64,000 bases of DNA from Stenotrophomonas indicatrix (GTDB lineage Bacteria > Pseudomonadota > Gammaproteobacteria > Xanthomonadales > Xanthomonadaceae). The position numbers and the translations under genes are program-made. Shown here one piece after another: positions 41,870-50,468 of the stretch; positions within the stretch are counted from its first letter, which is position 1, and the number at the start of each line of letters is the position of its first letter. The stretch spans positions 2,852,001 to 2,916,000 of the forward strand of contig NZ_PEJS01000001.1 in NCBI RefSeq assembly GCF_002750975.1, given 5' to 3'. The notes below the pieces were generated by a model, which made no database searches, was not told the origin of the DNA, and saw nothing but the letters and a program-made list of their open reading frames with translations.

Positions 41870-42280
41870 ATGAAGATCCGTCCGCTGACCACTACCCTGC
41901 TGGCCGCCTCCCTGCTGCTCGCACTGGCTGCCTGCAAGGGCCCGGAAGCCGAACAGGCCAAGCAGGATGCCGCGCAGGCCGCCGACAGCGCCGGTGTCGC
42001 CGCACGCGATGCCGTCGACAAGGCCGCTGCCGCCACCCGCGACGCTGCCGACAAGACCGCTGCCGCCTCTGAACAGGCTGCCGCCGATACCCAGCAGGCG
42101 CTGGACAGCGCCGCAGCCGCGACCGCCACCGCCGCCGACAAGGCCAAGGTCGCAGCCACCGATGCCGCCGCCCACGCCAGCGACGCCACGGCCGATGCCG
42201 CGCAGAAGGTTGCCGACAAGGCCCGCGATGTTGCTGACGACGCCAAGGCCACTGCCGCCAAGGAAGAAGCCAAGCACTAA
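41870..42280 (+). CDS. Small Ala-rich lipoprotein, second of a tandem pair
   Basis: A 136-residue lipoprotein: MKIRPLTTTLLAASLLLALAAC with lipobox LAAC, then KGPEAEQAKQDAAQAADSAG and a long Ala/Asp/Lys amphipathic helix, ending KEEAKH. It resembles the upstream protein in signal, composition and length, suggesting tandem duplication with divergence. It has its own terminator and lies 150 bp after the first gene, past that gene's terminator, so it probably has its own promoter. Function unknown; envelope spacer or outer-membrane tether is an inference. Confidence 0.88.
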   Translation: MKIRPLTTTLLAASLLLALAACKGPEAEQAKQDAAQAADSAGVAARDAVDKAAAATRDAADKTAAASEQAAADTQQALDSAAAATATAADKAKVAATDAAAHASDATADAAQKVADKARDVADDAKATAAKEEAKH

Positions 42281-42318
42281 GGCCTTCGCGTTCGTCGGGC
42301 ATCGCCCGGCGCAACCGG

Positions 42319-42345
42319 AAAAGCCGCGGCATCGCCGCGGCTTTT
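42319..42345 (+). terminator. Intrinsic terminator of the second Ala-rich lipoprotein gene
   Basis: AAAAGCCGCGGC and GCCGCGGCTTTT pair around ATC, with the T run inside and following the stem. It stands 39 bp after the stop. Confidence 0.9.
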
Positions 42346-42400
42346 CTGCTTTTCGCTTCTTCTGTTGATTCCGTGCTGGGCGCGCACGGAAACCGTCCAA

Positions 42401-42504
42401 GGCCGCGCGGGTGGGCTGCGCAGGGGCGTAAGCGCCATGAATGGCGCGACCGAGCCTAAATGGTCGTATTTACGGCGCCCCCTGCGCAGCCCACCCGCGC
42501 GGCC
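42401..42504. repeat. Long-stem hairpin repeat, copy A7
   Basis: Arms 42401-42426 and 42479-42504 are perfectly complementary over 26 bp. The loop is 52 nt (42427-42478), with CGCCATGAATGGCG, then CGACCGAGC, then TTTACGGCGC. The stem sequence is unlike that of any other copy. This copy lacks the flanking hexanucleotide run and GTGTCGAC palindrome. It lies between a terminator and the 3' end of aidB. Confidence 0.9.
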
Positions 42505-42557
42505 CTGCTCACACTCCAGCAGCGCCCACCACGAGGGGCTTCGCCGTTGGCCGTCAC

Positions 42558-44195
42558 CTACGGCAGCGCACGCGCCAGCATCGCCGCCACATCCAACCCC
42601 GCCGGCAGCGTGCCGAATGCCAACCCATGCTCGCCGTGCAACCGGCTGCGGATGAACGCTTCGGCCATTGGACTGCGTGCACGCAGCAACAGCGCCGCCT
42701 GCAGCAGCAAGGCAGTGCGTTCGCAGAAGACCCGTGCCTGTGCCTCCTCCGGCGCCGCCGCATCGCGCCACTGCTGCAGTGCCGACGCATAACGCGCATC
42801 ACGATCGGCCACCGCCTCCAGTTCACCGTGCAGCGCCGCCAGCACCTCCGGCTCGCGCGCCAGCGCGCGCAGCACATCCAGGCACTGGATGTTGCCGCTG
42901 CCTTCCCAGATCGAATTCAACGGTGCCTGCCGGTACAGCCGCGGCAACATCGATTCCTCCACGTAGCCGGCACCGCCCAGGCATTCCTGCGCTTCGTTGA
43001 CGAACGCAGGTGCGCGCTTGCATATCCAGTACTTGCCCAAGGCCGTACCCAGCCGCGCGAGCGCGGCCTCGGCCGGATCGCTGCCAGCGCGATCGACCGC
43101 GCGTGCGATGCGCATAGCCAGCACCGTGGCCGCTTCCGATTCCAGCGCCAGATCGGCCAGCACGTTGCCCATCAGCAGATGGTCCATCAGTGGCTTGCCG
43201 AAGGTGCGCCGATGCCGCGCGTGATGCAGCGCCTGCGCCAGCGCCATGCGCATTTCCGCCGCCGCGCCCAGCATGCAGTCCAGCCGGGTCATCATCACCA
43301 TGCCGATGATGGTGGCCACCCCGCGTCCCTCCTCGCCCACACGCCAGGCCTGTGCGCCACAGAACTCCACTTCGCTGGATGCGTTGGCCCAGTCGCCCAG
43401 CTTGTCCTTCAAGCGCATCAGGCGGAATGCATTGCGATCGCCGTCGGCCAGGCGCCGTGGCATCAGCAGGCAGGTCAATCCGGCCGGCGCCTGCGCCAGT
43501 ACCAGGAAGCCATCGCACATGGGTGCGGAGAAAAACCATTTGTGGCCGATCAGCCGATAGCGCTCGCCGTCGATGGGTTCGGCGCGGGTGGTGTTGGCGC
43601 GCACATCCGAACCGCCCTGCTTCTCGGTCATGCCCATGCCCAGGGTGATGCCGGCCTTGTCGGCCACTGGCACATCGCGCGGGTCGTATACCGGTGCGGC
43701 GGCCTTGCGCGACCACTCGGCCAGATGCGGCTGCCCGCGCAGCACGGCTACCGCGGCGTGGGTCATGGTCAACGGGCAGCTGGTGCCGGCCTCGGCCTGG
43801 TGGTGCAGGTAGCTCAGCGCAGCGCGCGCGACATGCGCGCCGGGCTGCGGCTCGTGCCAGGACAACCCTGCCACGCCATGTTCCTTCGCCGTCTGCATCA
43901 ACTGGTGATACGCCGGATGGAATTCCACGGTATCGATGCGATGGCCCTGTGCATCATGGGTACGCAGGCGTGGGCGATCGCGGTTGGCGTCGAAGCCGAT
44001 GCGGTACAGCGCGTCGCCGGCCAGCCCTCCGTACACCGCCAACCGCGGTGCGAACGCCGCCGCGCCCTCGCGCTGCACGGCCTCCATCAATGCGATGTCG
44101 TCGGTCCACAGCTGCCGGCCGGCGAACGGCGGCGGCTGGTTGAGCACCACATGGGTTTCGTAGGGGGCGCTGCTGTTGAAGCTCGGTCCACTCAT
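42558..44195 (-). CDS. aidB: AidB-type acyl-CoA dehydrogenase family protein
   Basis: A 545-residue FAD protein closely resembling E. coli AidB. Shared segments are THVVLNQPPPF, GMGMTEKQGGSDVRANTTRAEP, YRLIGHKWFFSAPMCDGFLVLAQ, RLKDKLGDWANASSEVEF, CLGGAGYVEESMLPRLYRQAPLNSIWEGSGNIQCLDVLRAL. AidB is induced by alkylating agents, binds DNA through a basic C-terminal region and may destroy alkylators or shield DNA. The start at 44195 has GGAAGGAA upstream. It is divergent from the Lhr-Core operon with a 114-bp shared control region, and no ada gene is nearby. Confidence 0.94.
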   Translation of the reverse strand: MSGPSFNSSAPYETHVVLNQPPPFAGRQLWTDDIALMEAVQREGAAAFAPRLAVYGGLAGDALYRIGFDANRDRPRLRTHDAQGHRIDTVEFHPAYHQLMQTAKEHGVAGLSWHEPQPGAHVARAALSYLHHQAEAGTSCPLTMTHAAVAVLRGQPHLAEWSRKAAAPVYDPRDVPVADKAGITLGMGMTEKQGGSDVRANTTRAEPIDGERYRLIGHKWFFSAPMCDGFLVLAQAPAGLTCLLMPRRLADGDRNAFRLMRLKDKLGDWANASSEVEFCGAQAWRVGEEGRGVATIIGMVMMTRLDCMLGAAAEMRMALAQALHHARHRRTFGKPLMDHLLMGNVLADLALESEAATVLAMRIARAVDRAGSDPAEAALARLGTALGKYWICKRAPAFVNEAQECLGGAGYVEESMLPRLYRQAPLNSIWEGSGNIQCLDVLRALAREPEVLAALHGELEAVADRDARYASALQQWRDAAAPEEAQARVFCERTALLLQAALLLRARSPMAEAFIRSRLHGEHGLAFGTLPAGLDVAAMLARALP

Positions 44196-44309
44196 CGGTT
44201 CCTTCCCCGCCGGCAAGAGGTGTGCGGTCCGATTGTGCCGTATCGCCCGGCAACCCCGCGTTCAGGCCGATTCTCGCCACGTGCACGACCGGACCGCCAC
44301 AGTGACGGC

Positions 44310-45308
44310 ATGGCAGGCAACGACGATCTGGTAGTACTGCGGCCGGAAGGGCTGTACTGCGCGGCAGGCGATTTCCATATCGATCCCTGGCGGCCGGTAC
44401 CGCGCGCGGTCATCACCCATGGCCATGGCGACCATGCGCGTCCGGGCATGGGCGAGTACCACTGCAGCACCGGCAGCGTGCCGATCCTGCGCTGGCGCCT
44501 GGGCGATGTGCCGCTGCACGCGCATGCCGAGGGAGTGCCGTTCGCGCTGGGCCGGGTGCAGGTATCGCTGCATCCCGCCGGCCACGTGCTCGGCTCGTCG
44601 CAGGTGCGCATCGACGATGGTGAGCAGGTCTGGGTGGCGTCGGGCGACTACAAGCGCCAGCCGGACCCGACCTGCACTGCATTCGAAGTGGTGCCCTGCG
44701 ATACCTTCATCACCGAGGCGACCTTTGCGCTGCCGATCTACCGCTGGCCCGATACTCGTGCCGTGGCGGCCGAGATCGCCGCCTGGCGGCGCGAGTGCGC
44801 GCAGCGGGGCGAAGCGGCAGTGCTGCTCTGCTATGCGCTGGGCAAGGCGCAACGCGTGCTTGCCGAGCTGCGTGCGGTGGATGACCAGCCTGCCTGGCTG
44901 CATGGCGCCATCGCCAACGGCGTGGCCGTCTATCGCCAGGCCGGTGTGCCCATGCTCGACACGCTCACCGTTGCCGAACAGGGGCGTCAGCCCGATGCGG
45001 CCGGCCAGCTGATCCTGGCCCCACCCTCGGCCGCCGGTACGCCGTGGCTGCGCCGGTTCGGCCGTCACCAGCTCGGTTTCGCCTCGGGCTGGATGCAGTT
45101 GCGCGGCAACCGCCGCCGACGCAACGTCGACCGTGGCTTTGTGATCTCCGACCATGCCGATTGGCCAGCGCTGCTGCAGACCATCACCCAGACCGGCGCG
45201 CAGCGGGTCATTGCCACCCACGGCAACACCGATGCGTTGATTCCGTACCTGCGCGAACGCGGCGTCGCCGCCGAAGCGTTCCGCACCGATTTCGGAGGCG
45301 AGGAATGA
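44310..45308 (+). CDS. Ligase-associated DNA exonuclease (metallo-beta-lactamase fold)
   Basis: A 332-residue nuclease of the MBL/beta-CASP group found in Lhr-Core operons. Metal motif THGHGDHA is at about residues 36-43. A further His is in LHPAGHVLGSSQVRI, and the Asp in ASGDYKRQPDPTCTAFE. The distal His lies in VISDHADWPALL. First gene of a four-gene operon whose starts overlap; the next gene starts in its stop (ATGA). In Pseudomonas the corresponding Exo is a 3' end-trimming DNA nuclease in repair. Confidence 0.92.
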   Translation: MAGNDDLVVLRPEGLYCAAGDFHIDPWRPVPRAVITHGHGDHARPGMGEYHCSTGSVPILRWRLGDVPLHAHAEGVPFALGRVQVSLHPAGHVLGSSQVRIDDGEQVWVASGDYKRQPDPTCTAFEVVPCDTFITEATFALPIYRWPDTRAVAAEIAAWRRECAQRGEAAVLLCYALGKAQRVLAELRAVDDQPAWLHGAIANGVAVYRQAGVPMLDTLTVAEQGRQPDAAGQLILAPPSAAGTPWLRRFGRHQLGFASGWMQLRGNRRRRNVDRGFVISDHADWPALLQTITQTGAQRVIATHGNTDALIPYLRERGVAAEAFRTDFGGEE

Positions 45309-46912
45309 AGGCCTTCGCCGCGCTGTACCAGCGGCTGGATCGCAGCACGGCGACACTGGACAAGCGCGCGGCGTTGATCGATTACTTCCAGCACGCACGC
45401 CCGCATGACGCAGCGTGGGCGCTGTACCTGCTCAGCGGCGGCAAAGTGGGCGGCGCGCGGCGGAAGATTGCCGGCAGCGGCGAATTGCGGGCGTGGATCG
45501 CCGACGAATCCGGCCTGCCCCCCTGGCTGGTCGAAGACAGCTACGCGCAGGTCGGCGACCTTGCTGAAACGCTTACCCTGCTGCTGGATGATCCGGCCAC
45601 CGAAGCCGAGGATCGGCCTCTGGCCGACTGGATCGAACACCACCTGCTTGCCGTTGCCAACCAGCCGGAGCCGGTGCGTCGTGCCGCCGTAGTCGACGGC
45701 TGGCGACTGCTGGCATCGGCCGAACGCCTGGTCTTCAACAAGCTGCTGACCGGCGCCCTGCGCGTTGGCGTGTCGCAGCGCGTGGTGCAGCAGGCCTTGG
45801 CCGAGTGGTCCGGGCTGGATATCGCCCGCATCGCCCAGCGCATGCTCGGCGACTGGGTGCCCTCCCCCGGCCTGCTTACCACCTTGCTGTCTGCCGAAGA
45901 ACTGCCGACCGATCGTCAGCAGCCCTACCCGTTCTTCCTCGCTTCGCCGCTGGAAGGGGAGCCCACCGAGCGGCTGGGCGACATCAGCCACTGGCTGCTG
46001 GAATGGAAGTGGGATGGCATCCGCCTGCAGTTGCTGCGGCGCCAGGGCGAGGTGGCGTTGTGGTCGCGCGGCGAAGAACGGCTGGACGGTCGCTTCCCGG
46101 AGATCGAGCAGGCGGCAGCGTCTCTGCCCGATGGCTGCGTGCTCGATGGCGAGCTGCTGGCATGGGACGACGCCGACAATCTGCCGCGTGCATTCACCGC
46201 CCTGCAGACCCGCATCCAGCGCCGCAAACCCGGCGCCGCCACCCTGCGCAACACGCCGGTACGCGTGCTCGCCTACGATCTGCTTGAGCGCGACGGCGAG
46301 GACCTGCGTGCACTGCCGCTGCAGCAGCGACGCGTGCAGTTGGCCGAGGTGATCGGCACGCTCGGCGATCCGCGCATCCAGCTGTCGCCTGAGGTGCCAG
46401 CCGACGATTGGCAGCATGCCGCGCAGCTGCGCGAAGCATCGCGCGAGCGTGGCGTGGAAGGGCTGATGCTCAAGCGTCGTGATTCGGTCTACCAGTCCGG
46501 GCGTCGCCGTGGCGACTGGTGGAAGTGGAAGGTCGAACCGCTGACGATCGATGCAGTGTTGCTGTACGCGCAGGCAGGCCATGGTCGGCGCAGCACGCTG
46601 TACACCGACTACACCTTCGGCGTCTGGGACGGCGAAACACTGGTTCCAGTAGCCAAGGCCTATTCCGGTCTGGACGACAAGGAAATCCTCGCCCTCGACC
46701 GCTGGATACGTGCACACACGCGTGAACGCTTCGGCCCGGTGCGCAGCGTAAGTGCCGAACAGGTGTTCGAACTTGGTTTCGAAGCAGTCAACCGCAGCGC
46801 GCGCCACAAGTCCGGCATTGCCGTGCGCTTTCCACGCATCCTGCGCTGGCGCCACGACAAGCCGGCTGCCGAAGCCGACCACCTGGACCAGTTGCAGGCG
46901 CTGGCGCGATGA
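45305..46912 (+). CDS. ATP-dependent DNA ligase of the Lhr-Core operon
   Basis: A 535-residue ligase. An N-terminal helical DNA-binding domain (to about 200) precedes the nucleotidyltransferase domain, with active-site Lys235 in EWKWDGIRLQ. Motifs III-V follow: RFPEIEQAAASL-VLDGELLAWD, then GVEGLMLKRRDSVYQSG and DWWKWKVEPLTID. The C-terminal OB domain ends FPRILRWRHDKPAAEAD. It is the type called cisplatin damage response ligase in annotations. Coupled by ATGA overlaps to exonuclease and helicase, implying a stoichiometric repair module. Confidence 0.94.
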   Translation: MKAFAALYQRLDRSTATLDKRAALIDYFQHARPHDAAWALYLLSGGKVGGARRKIAGSGELRAWIADESGLPPWLVEDSYAQVGDLAETLTLLLDDPATEAEDRPLADWIEHHLLAVANQPEPVRRAAVVDGWRLLASAERLVFNKLLTGALRVGVSQRVVQQALAEWSGLDIARIAQRMLGDWVPSPGLLTTLLSAEELPTDRQQPYPFFLASPLEGEPTERLGDISHWLLEWKWDGIRLQLLRRQGEVALWSRGEERLDGRFPEIEQAAASLPDGCVLDGELLAWDDADNLPRAFTALQTRIQRRKPGAATLRNTPVRVLAYDLLERDGEDLRALPLQQRRVQLAEVIGTLGDPRIQLSPEVPADDWQHAAQLREASRERGVEGLMLKRRDSVYQSGRRRGDWWKWKVEPLTIDAVLLYAQAGHGRRSTLYTDYTFGVWDGETLVPVAKAYSGLDDKEILALDRWIRAHTRERFGPVRSVSAEQVFELGFEAVNRSARHKSGIAVRFPRILRWRHDKPAAEADHLDQLQALAR

Positions 46913-49368
46913 AGCGCAGCGATGCGCTGCAGCGCCTGCACGCATGGTTCGGCAGCCGCGGCTGGCGCCCCCTGCCCTTCCAGCGCGCGATGTGGCGTCA
47001 TTACCTGGCGGGCGAATCGGGCCTGCTGCACACGCCCACCGGCAGCGGCAAGACCCTTGCCATGTTCGGCGGCCCCTTGTTGCAGGCGATGCTCGACCCG
47101 CCCCCCGCACCGCGTCGCGCCAGCGCGGTACGCCCGCTGCAGGTGCTGTGGGTAACGCCGCTGCGTGCGCTGGCCAGCGATACCGCACGTGCGCTGCAGG
47201 CACCGATCGACGGCCTGGGCCTGGGCTGGCGCGTGGGGCTGCGCAGCGGCGATGCCAGCAACCGTGACCGGCGCCAGGCCCGCGAAGGTCGCATCGACGT
47301 GCTGGTCACCACGCCGGAGTCGCTGGCGCTGCTGCTCAGCTATCCCGACACCCTCGAGCGCATGGGCCAACTGCGCTGCGTGGTGGTGGACGAATGGCAC
47401 GAACTGCTGGGCAACAAGCGTGGCGTGCTGCTGCAGTTGAATCTGGCGCTGCTGCGTGATGCAGCGCCGGCGATGCAGCTGTGGGGGCTGTCGGCCACAT
47501 TGGGCAACCTGCCACAGGCACGCGACGTACTGCTGCCACACCGTCCACAGGCAACGATCGTGGAAGGTGCACGGCAGCGGCGGGTGACGATCCGCAGCCT
47601 GCTGCCCGAACCCGGCGAACGCTTTCCATGGGCCGGGCATCTTGGCCTTTCCCAGCTTCCGCGCGTGCTCGACGCGCTGTTCCGTGCACGCAGCAGCCTG
47701 CTCTTCACCAATACCCGTGCGCAGGCGGAACTGTGGCACCAGGCCCTCGCAGCCGTGTGGCCGGAAGATGCCGGCACGCTCGCCCTGCACCATGGATCAT
47801 TGGATCCCACGCTGCGACAGCAGGTCGAGGACGGACTGCGTGCGGGCACGCTGCGGTGCGTGGTGGCCACTTCCAGCCTGGATCTGGGCGTGGACTTTCC
47901 GGAAGTGGACCAGGTGCTGCAGCTGGGCAGCCCGAAGGGCGTGGCGCGCCTGCGCCAGCGCGCAGGGCGTGCGCGCCATCGGCCCGGTGCCAGCGGCCAG
48001 ATACTGTGCATTCCCAGCCATGCGCTGGAACTGGCCGAGTACGCGGCGGCCCGGCACGCGTTGCATGACGGGGTGATCGAAGCGCGACGTCCTCCCACGT
48101 TGTCGCTGGACGTATTGGCCCAGCACGCCGTCAGCCGCGCGCTGGCGGGCGGCTTCAACGCCAATGCACTGCTGGAACAGGTCCGTGGCACGCATGCCTT
48201 CGCCGCGCTGGAGGACGCACAGTGGAATGCGGTGATCGATTTCATCGTGCAGGGCGGACGTGCATTGTCCCGGTACCCGGAGTTCCATAAGGTGGTACGC
48301 GATGCCGACGGCGTGTACCGCATGCCCGATCGCCGCCAGGCGCTGCGCCATCGGCTGTCGATCGGCACCATCAGCAGCGACGGCAGCGTGCGCGTACAGT
48401 TCCTGCGTGGCGGCAGCCTGGGCGCGGTGGAAGAGCAGTTCGCCAGCCGCCTGCGCCGCGGCGACCGTTTCCAGTTTGCGGGGCGGCTGCTGGAGCTGGT
48501 GCAGCTGCGCGACATGACCGCGTTCGTGCGCGTGGCGCGCGGTGGTGGTGATGGCGTGGTACCGCGCTGGCAGGGCGGTCAACTGCCACTGTCGATGCCG
48601 CTTGGCCGCGAACTGGAAAAGGTGCTGTCAGGCGCCGACCAGAGCGCGGAGTCGCGGTGGCTTGCGCCGCTGCTGGCATTGCAGTCGCAGCTGTCTGCGG
48701 CGCCATCGCCCGACCACCTGCTGGTGGAAGACGTGCGCCGACGCGAAGGCCAGTTCCTGTTCGTCTATCCCTTTGCGGGCCGCCATGTGCATGAAGCACT
48801 GGCCGCGCTGCTGGCCCTTCGCTGCACCCGTCGGCAACGCAACAGCATCGGCTATGCAGTGAATGACCATGGCCTGGTGCTCGCTCCGGCAACGCCGGTG
48901 GATCTGCAGGAACAGGACTGGCGGGCAATGCTGGATGCTGCAGGTTTGCTGCAGGACCTGCGCGAAGCGGTGAACCTGGGCGAGCTGGCGCGCCGCCAGT
49001 TCCGCGGCATCGCGCGCGTAGCGGGCCTGCTGGTGCCCAGCCTGCCGGGTGGCATGCCACGCTCGCTGCGCCAGCTGCAGGCTTCCGCCGGACTGCTGCA
49101 TGACGTGCTGCGCGAGCACGACCCGGAGCATCTGCTGCTGGCATTGGCCGAGCAGGAAGTACTGCACGACAGCCTCGACCTGCCCGGGTTGCAGCAGGTG
49201 CTGGCACGCATCGCCACACGTTCGTTGTCCCTGCAGCGGCCCTCATCACTGACCCCGCTGGCATTTCCCTTGTGGGCCGAACGCCTGCGTGGGCAGTTCA
49301 GCAATGAAGACTGGCGCACGCGCGTGCAGCGTGCCGCGCAGCAGCTGGAGCGCCGCCATGGCCGCTGA
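46909..49368 (+). CDS. lhr: Lhr-Core DEXH helicase
   Basis: An 819-residue SF2 helicase. Motif I is TPTGSGKT (Lys48), motif II VVVDEWHELLG, motif III LSATLGN, motif VI QRAGRARHRPGASGQ. A winged-helix and Lhr-specific core follow (DGVYRMPDRRQALRHRLSIGTI...GSLGAVEEQFASRLRRGDRFQFAGR). It matches the core-only Lhr, not the long E. coli version of about 1,500 residues. Lhr-Core is a 3'-5' translocase that unwinds RNA:DNA hybrids. Its ATG overlaps the ligase stop and its end overlaps PdeM by 11 bp. Confidence 0.94.
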   Translation: MKRSDALQRLHAWFGSRGWRPLPFQRAMWRHYLAGESGLLHTPTGSGKTLAMFGGPLLQAMLDPPPAPRRASAVRPLQVLWVTPLRALASDTARALQAPIDGLGLGWRVGLRSGDASNRDRRQAREGRIDVLVTTPESLALLLSYPDTLERMGQLRCVVVDEWHELLGNKRGVLLQLNLALLRDAAPAMQLWGLSATLGNLPQARDVLLPHRPQATIVEGARQRRVTIRSLLPEPGERFPWAGHLGLSQLPRVLDALFRARSSLLFTNTRAQAELWHQALAAVWPEDAGTLALHHGSLDPTLRQQVEDGLRAGTLRCVVATSSLDLGVDFPEVDQVLQLGSPKGVARLRQRAGRARHRPGASGQILCIPSHALELAEYAAARHALHDGVIEARRPPTLSLDVLAQHAVSRALAGGFNANALLEQVRGTHAFAALEDAQWNAVIDFIVQGGRALSRYPEFHKVVRDADGVYRMPDRRQALRHRLSIGTISSDGSVRVQFLRGGSLGAVEEQFASRLRRGDRFQFAGRLLELVQLRDMTAFVRVARGGGDGVVPRWQGGQLPLSMPLGRELEKVLSGADQSAESRWLAPLLALQSQLSAAPSPDHLLVEDVRRREGQFLFVYPFAGRHVHEALAALLALRCTRRQRNSIGYAVNDHGLVLAPATPVDLQEQDWRAMLDAAGLLQDLREAVNLGELARRQFRGIARVAGLLVPSLPGGMPRSLRQLQASAGLLHDVLREHDPEHLLLALAEQEVLHDSLDLPGLQQVLARIATRSLSLQRPSSLTPLAFPLWAERLRGQFSNEDWRTRVQRAAQQLERRHGR

Positions 49369-49999
49369 TCTTCCGCTGCAGCTGGGAGGTGAGTCGATGC
49401 TTCTGCTCGGCGGCCGGGCGCTGCTGTGGCCGGCGCAGCGCGCGCTGTTGATCGCCGACCTGCACCTGGGCAAGGCGGACGTGTTCCGGCGTGCGGGAAT
49501 CGCCCTGCCGTCGGGCGGCACCGGCAATGACCTGCAGCGCCTGCAGGACCTGGTGACCATGCACCAGTGCCGACAACTATGGATCCTCGGCGACGTCCTG
49601 CACGGCCCGGCGCATCGCGCGGCCTGGTATCAGCAATGGCTCGGTTGGCGAGAGCAGCACGCGGCGCTGGACATCCACGTGGTGCGCGGCAATCACGACC
49701 GGGATCTACCGAAGGCGGCGCTGCAGGTGCAGATGCATGACGACGCGCGATGGGGACCGTTCCTGCTGCGGCACGAGCCGCTGGCCGATGCCTCCGCGCA
49801 CGTGCTGGCAGGCCATGTGCATCCGCAGGTTGCGTTGCCGGCACTGCGTCGGCGCTTCCCCGCGTTCTGGCTGCGCCAGGGCGTGACCATCCTGCCGGCA
49901 TTCTCGGCATTCACCGCCGGTGTGGTGCCTGTACTGGCGCCGGGCGAACAGCTGCTCGCCTGTGTGGAAGACAGCGTAGTGCCGCTACCGGTTCGCTGA
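49358..49999 (+). CDS. pdeM: Ligase-associated metallophosphoesterase PdeM
   Basis: A 213-residue calcineurin-like enzyme. Motifs are ADLHLGK, GDVLHG, VRGNHDRD and AGHVHPQVAL, with the two-metal ligands intact. It belongs to the MPE family of Lhr-Core operons, whose tested member is a manganese-dependent DNA endonuclease. It starts inside the Lhr gene, the last of the operon. The operon order here is Exo-ligase-Lhr-MPE. It is followed by a divergently oriented small gene, without an obvious terminator. Confidence 0.92.
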   Translation: MAADLPLQLGGESMLLLGGRALLWPAQRALLIADLHLGKADVFRRAGIALPSGGTGNDLQRLQDLVTMHQCRQLWILGDVLHGPAHRAAWYQQWLGWREQHAALDIHVVRGNHDRDLPKAALQVQMHDDARWGPFLLRHEPLADASAHVLAGHVHPQVALPALRRRFPAFWLRQGVTILPAFSAFTAGVVPVLAPGEQLLACVEDSVVPLPVR

Positions 50000-50020
50000 C
50001 GCGTCGAGACCTGCGCGGGA

Positions 50021-50290
50021 TTACGACGGGCGGGCGGCGATTCCGTGCATCAGGCTGAAATCCTGCGTCGCCTCGTCGGCGTGGCGCGGCAGTGCCTGTA
50101 TCGCCATCAGCATTTCCTGCGCGCAGGCGCGGATATGGCCGTGGCTTTCCGGTGATGCGTGGCTGATCAGACTGCCGACATGAAACTCGAACACATCTTC
50201 CAGTACGTCGGGCTGGTCCTCGTGCAGCATCCGCAGCAGACCGCGCAGCTTGCAGATTTCCGATTCCAGCTTCTCGACCGCGAACAACAT
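50021..50290 (-). CDS. Small conserved hypothetical protein
   Basis: An 89-residue protein. The ATG at 50290 has a near-perfect GAGGAGG site, which decides against longer forms beginning at 50443. It begins MLFAVEKLESEICKLRGLLRMLHEDQPDVLEDVFEFHVGSL, a leucine-rich amphipathic helix, and ends in a second helix (GHIRACAQEMLMAIQALPRHADE). It looks like a small helical oligomer. No family or function recognised. It converges with pdeM. Confidence 0.7.
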   Translation of the reverse strand: MLFAVEKLESEICKLRGLLRMLHEDQPDVLEDVFEFHVGSLISHASPESHGHIRACAQEMLMAIQALPRHADEATQDFSLMHGIAARPS

Positions 50291-50468
50291 GGCATCCTCC
50301 TCGTGCATCGTGCGGCGCATCCGGGCCGCAGCAGGCAGCGACGGCGGCGCCACCCGGGCCACGCGATGATCGATCACGAAAAGGAAAGCGGGCGACGCGG
50401 CTGCCGCGTGCTCATCTCTTGTCGCATAAACGGGGTGAGGCAATCGTTAAATGCCGTAACGAAAGGCT

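Noticed and set aside
42441..44309. Long upstream extension of the exonuclease gene through the aidB antisense strand
   Set aside because: The MBL domain begins at 44310; the extension is antisense to a real gene and crosses hairpin A7.
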